Below, piece after piece: positions 54,001 to 60,000 of a stretch of DNA of 64,000 bases. The DNA is taken from contig NC_031770.1 in assembly GCF_001522545.3 (NCBI RefSeq), positions 22,650,770 through 22,714,769 of the forward strand, written 5' to 3'. The notes beneath the pieces were generated by a model. The model saw only the letters and a program-made list of their open reading frames with translations, searched no databases and was not told the origin of the DNA. Position 1 is the first letter of the stretch. The number at the start of each line of letters is the position of its first letter. Source of the stretch: Parus major (taxonomy: Eukaryota; Chordata; Aves; Passeriformes; Paridae). The translations under genes were made by a program, and so were the position numbers.

Positions 54001-57000
54001 TTCTCTGTGATGGTGCCATGCAGTTGTACTACGCAAGTCAACCACTTTTGTCTTGGAAACACTTGAAAAGGTGGATATGAGGCATCTGCAAGAGGTGGCC
54101 GGCCCATATATAGTGAGATCTTGTTAAATAGATGTGATAGACTGAGGAGAAATTAGCTGTTTATTAAAACAAATTTTAAAAACTTCAAGACTCTCATCAG
54201 GTTTTGCCACTTTTTCTATAGATATTTGGTCTGTTGCATTCCAGTTCTGTTACAAATTTTCAGGTGATTATCCATTCCTTACATGGGTGTCAATGTTGAT
54301 TCCAGGCACCAGTAAACCTTTGTGTCTGGAGCATCCTTCCAGTTTTTATAGGGGTGCAAAATGGCTGATGACAGAGTTCGCCACCAAGAATGAATTATCT
54401 CAGCTTCAAAATGCCATTCAGACTATCATAATGCTAAATAGGGTAATTAAATTTTTTAAGTTCAAGGAGATTACAGCTCTTCACTGACCTAAAAATTAAC
54501 ATTATTTTAAAATGTGTGTCTAGAGAGAATAAATTTAACTTAAAAATTTGAATTTTTTTGTTGCTAAACTTTGTGTATAAAAAAAGTATATATAAAGTCT
54601 GCTTCGTGCTTCTTCTGTCCAGAGATTTGCAATAGTAACATGCAGGGGGAGGGAGAAAGATAAGAAGTACTGACTTCTCACTCACTAATCAGGACAGCAA
54701 ACAGAAAGAGGAAAGTATTTAATGTGGATTCTAAAGTTTCAAATAAAGACTTGCTCCTGTGCAATGTAGCTTTGGAATTATGTATATAGAAATAACTTCA
54801 AATATATTTGTAATATGTAATTGTATTATATGACTTTCCTATTTCTTAATAAATTACTCAAACTGTATAACAAGCTAAAATTTGTATCTTTTATCTAGGT
54901 TTTGCATTTGATTGGAATGGCACTACAAGAAGAAAAACAACATTTGGAGAATCTCAGTGAGGAGAATGTTGTAACATTTACCTTCACTCAGAAAATATCA
55001 AGTATGCCTTTTTATTCAATTATATAGAAAATTTGAAATAACTGAAAATGCCAGGATCTCATATTTTATTCTTCTGTAACTGTATTTACCAGAAGAGTCT
55101 GTTTGTTTATCCATCAAAATGTTATTAAGTCGACTATAGATAAATGCTTTTTACATGTGTAGATTCTATGATGGTACAAATACTAAAGGCATTTTCTAGA
55201 GGAGAAAGCCAGAAGCTGAATAATTCCTTCTATAAGTAACACCTCAATAAAGATTGCTGCGTGTGATCAGGTGCAATTGCAATAATCATAGTTGCATTCC
55301 TAAATAGCCTTTTGCTCTTGATTGTCCTTTGTATGGTTTGACTAATGCCTCTAGTTTTGTTAACACATGTAAGTTCCATTTAAAGTAGTGGGAAATAAAA
55401 TATTGGAGGCTCCCAAGATGAAAACAGCCAGGGAGCACATACAGTGCATTTCTTTTGTAAAAAAATATGGTCAGTGAGCAAAACATCTCAGGATTTAGAA
55501 GTTATTCATGAAACTTCTAGTTTGGAGTTCAAGTTTTGGAGTGAGGTAGAGTTAATAATTACATATTGTGCCTATTTGTTGAAGGAATTCTTCCGTTGCT
55601 GAACAGGCATCGGGGTTTCTTGTTTTTAATGTTAGTGAGTGATTAATTTTCCAGTAACAGTATAGTCAACAGTATAATAATTGTAAATTTTCTCTCAGAA
55701 CCAGGAGAAGCACCCAGTAACTCCCCCAGCATACTAGCTATGCTAGAAACACTGCAAAATGCACCTCATTTGGAAGTGCACAAGGACATGATCAGATGGA
55801 TATTGAAGGTAAATGTACTTTATATTGCCACTGAAAATCATGGAAATAAGATTTATGAAACTTTCCTAATTAAATTGGGATGATTTCCTTATTTCCCATG
55901 TCGATTTGTTGTACCTAGTTTTACTCTTCTGGATTCCAGTACTACACATTGTATAGTCAGGATTATAGTATATACAGTTATATTTTCATGTCCCAAACAA
56001 ATTCAAGGCTTTTTTTTTTTTTTTTTCCTTACAGACTTTTAATACTATTAAAAAGCTAAGAGAAAGCTCTTCTTCAAGTCCCGTGGCCGAGACAGAAGGA
56101 AATATTATGGAGGAGGTAAAAACGATGTGTAACAGCTGATCTGGAGCAGGTCTGGGTGGTGACTAAGGACTGTATTTCTAATTGTAGCTCTAAATCAAAC
56201 ATGGGAAACATCAGTGACTTCTGAAAATCTGAAAATCTGTTTCACAGTTTATAGACCAAACTCATTTGTTTGAAGAACCTATTGGCAAAGTCCCTAAGCT
56301 GTTTTTCTTTGTTTCATTATTGTAGTCTCCAAATCTTTTGCAATTTTACTCCCTAGAATTGTCTGTAGTACAGTCACAGCATTAAATGTTTCTGCTGTTC
56401 CTGTAATTTCAGACTTCATGGAAAGTTGCTAAAATAAATGGTTATGTATATATTTTTACCATGCAGGTCATTCCAGATAAGTTCTGTTGATGTGTGTAAC
56501 TTGACATGAAATTCTAGGTACTGCACACAGACCTTAGAGCACTGTAGTGTATGTAGGAATGTAGCTGCTGTGGAGGGAGAACAGAACCAGAGATGAGACA
56601 TGTCACTCTCTTACTCTTCTATCCTATGAACACTTAGAGGGAAGAGAAATACAAAATACAGTTAAAGGTTGAGGGGGAGAGGTTCCCCTTCTAGGTCTGC
56701 AGTTCTGCCTGGCATTGAACACAAGCTAAAGAAAAGAGGGCACAAAATAACTCTTTGGTAGACTATTCTTTTGTCTTCTATGAGATTCTCATTGTTTGGA
56801 GGTTAGTACAAGGTACGCATGCAGTAGCTAAAATAAATAATCTGTTGTAGCAAGACTTTAAAAATGACTGAGTGAACAATATTATTTCAGAGTTCACGAG
56901 ATAAGGACAAAGCTGAAAGGAAGCGAAAAGCTGAGATTGCCAGACTGCGCAGGGAAAAGATCATGGCCCAGATGTCTGAGATGCAAAGGCACTTCATTAA

Positions 57001-60000
57001 TGAAAACAAAGAACTCTTTCAGCAAACTCTGGAGGAACTGGATACTTCAACCTCCGGAGTCCATGAAAATAGGTAAAAGCATCTTGTTTAGATTTTTTCC
57101 CATTAATGTTTACATCAGATTGTCCTATTGTTACTGCTTTCAAAAGCTCTTTTTTTTTTGGTCTTGATGGAAAACTGTTAATTAGGTTCAGAGACAAAAA
57201 AGCAGCAGTAAATTGAATGCTTCCCTCTCCCTCTCTGTCAGAATTGTGGGATAAATATCAACAGGCAAAAACTTTTTTGTACAAAATCACCTAGTAAATT
57301 ATTAATAACGCTGAAGAGACTATGCCATTAAACGTAGTAAATTGGAAATGGCTGATTATATGTGTGTTGAAGATCTGGAAGAAAATCTGAAAATCTGCTT
57401 GGTAGTTGGAAATACGAATTAGAGAACACTAATGATTTTGTGGGGAAATGGAAAGTGTTTTCAAAATTCATATCAGACACTTAAGGGATGCTGATGATGG
57501 AGGGCTGCAGATTCAGTTTCTGTGTTAAACTGGAGTGGGTTATACTATTGGGAGGATTATGAATTTTTCCTGGAAAATACATGCTACTTCTGGGCATATA
57601 GGAATTGTTATGTAAATGCCCAGAGAGCATTTATCATAAATTTAAGAAACTCACTAAGCACACTTAAGTCGTGATAATACAATGTTTTTCAAATAATTTT
57701 CTCACTAATATTCTTTGAATATTCTAGCCCTGTAATTTCGGACGCAAAACTCACAGCCTTGGGTCCAGAGCAAACTAGAGTGGCTGAACCCAGACAGGTT
57801 GTTATGTGTATATTGTGCCAGGAGGAGCAAGAAGTTAAAGTGGACAGCAGGGCTATGGTCTTGGCAGCATTTATCCAGCGGTCAACTGTGTTGTCTAAAA
57901 ATAGAAACAAAATTACTCCAGATCCTGGTAAGTAACTGTTCATAGTTGTCTTAAGTATTAAATAATGTTTGGGTTGCTGTGACAACAGCATTTTTTCATC
58001 TGAGACAGTGACATAGCGTTCTTATGTTAACTGCTTGTGAATAGCTTCATTGTAATCAGTGGCAAAACTTCCATGTTTTTGGTGAGGTAGAAATGTGTGT
58101 GCTGAATAATGTAAACTACTGAGAACATTGAGCTTTTGCTATTCATTTGTTACAAATTATTTTAATCTGTTGTAAAAACCCTTAAAATCAGAAGTGTTTG
58201 TTCTTAAATCATGCCTGTGACATCAGAGAGAGGAGATGTTAATGTAGTGCTTTAAAAGCACAAGATGTACATTTTCTTCCTCTCAGTTACATTATCTGAA
58301 ATGCCTCTAAGTGATAATAAGTAATCTTGGCTTTTGGTACCTTGTGAAACAGATCAGTGAGCAAAGGGCATTGTTACAAAGGTTTCTCTGGATTCTGTAT
58401 GTGTAAACACATAGAAATATTTGCACTGAATTGTTTTGCACTCTCACTCTGAAAATTAATGTCCTTGAACCCTGAAACTCATTGTTTGATGCTGCTGAAC
58501 CACCAAAACTGCAGGTTGATCTTGAGGACTTGTAGCAGGGCCCAACATCTCTAAAAGCTTGTTTTGAAGCCTTTAAGTACAGTACATGCACTCAAAGAAA
58601 AGTAAAATGATACTTATAAATAATTTAAACAGTTTAAGTTGGTATGGATTTGTAATGTGTTTTATGCTTCACCAAATGAACTACACTTCTGTGATAAATT
58701 AAATAATAATGCAAATGTGGCAACATTAATCTGCCATCAAGTACTTCGATAAATGTTTATTTCAAAGTTGGGTTTCTTTTTTCTTTCAAATACAGAAAAG
58801 TATGACCCCTTATTCATGCACCCAGATCTGTCATGTGGAACACACACGGGTAGCTGTGGACATATTATGCATGCGCATTGTTGGCAAAGGTAAAAGGTTA
58901 TATTTAAGTTTTTAGTTCAAATAATATTTTATGTTAGCAGTTTGCCTAATGGCACTAATTTTAATGGCAATGTTGCTACCATGTAGTAAACTTGAAGAGG
59001 AATTTCAGGAAGTGATTAAAGCAGTTTTTTTCTGTTGGAAAAAAAGGAGTAGAAATCAAATGCTGTAAGCATATTCAAAATAATTTTCATTGACTGTCAT
59101 CTTGGTAAAGAAGAGTCCAAAGCCATACACAGCAGCTTTCATTCCCTTTCCTTGTTTATCCCGATGCATGATTCCCTGTGGTGCACATGTATCTGGAGCT
59201 CAGATTTTATTTTGGTTTTTTTGCAGCTCACTTCTAGACATGCTTTTGCTGCTTCTGCTCTCTACTGAGGTTTTAAGTGACAGTGCATCCCTTCCACTCT
59301 TAATTCCTCCAGCAGGTTTAATTTGAAGTATACACATCTGTATGTGATGACCTTCAACATAAACTCAATTTTATCGTTTGTTTCTTAGCATTTTAATAAA
59401 GCCTTTTGCAGATATTCATTAATTTTCAGAGGCCTATAAACATGCTTAGTCCTATGTGGTGCCAATGCCACGTGACAAATTCAAACCATTCATGCCTCTG
59501 ACTTCAATTAGACCCTTGCTTTGCTCCTTGGTATGGCTTCTGAAGTGCCTAATTTCAAATTCTGCCTTGTGTATGAGGAGTGGTAGGAGCTCCCAGAGAT
59601 TCTCTGGCTATTACCACGCACAGGTTTAATTTGCGGTCTTTGATGTCACTGCTCACTGAAGATAGGCTTTTAATCTTCTTCTGTAGCTCGTGTACAGTCC
59701 TTTGTGGTTGCCATAATCTCCTGGAGATGCCCTTAGGTGCCTGTATTCAGATCATTTTAGGGTCACCACTGGGCACGCTTTAAACCACATCAGAGGCTTC
59801 TGGAATAGCAGTTACATTTAGCAAAGCAGTGAATTCAATTCCTTTTTCATAGAGAGTTCAGCCAACAGTTTTCTTGGCTGCTGCTGTTTGGTTGTGGCCT
59901 GTAATAGTAGACACCCAAGGATAATGCTCATGGCATCTTCTTAAAAAGTTTATGTAAAACTGAATTGGGTTTTTTGTTGTTGTTGGTTTTGTTTGTTTGT

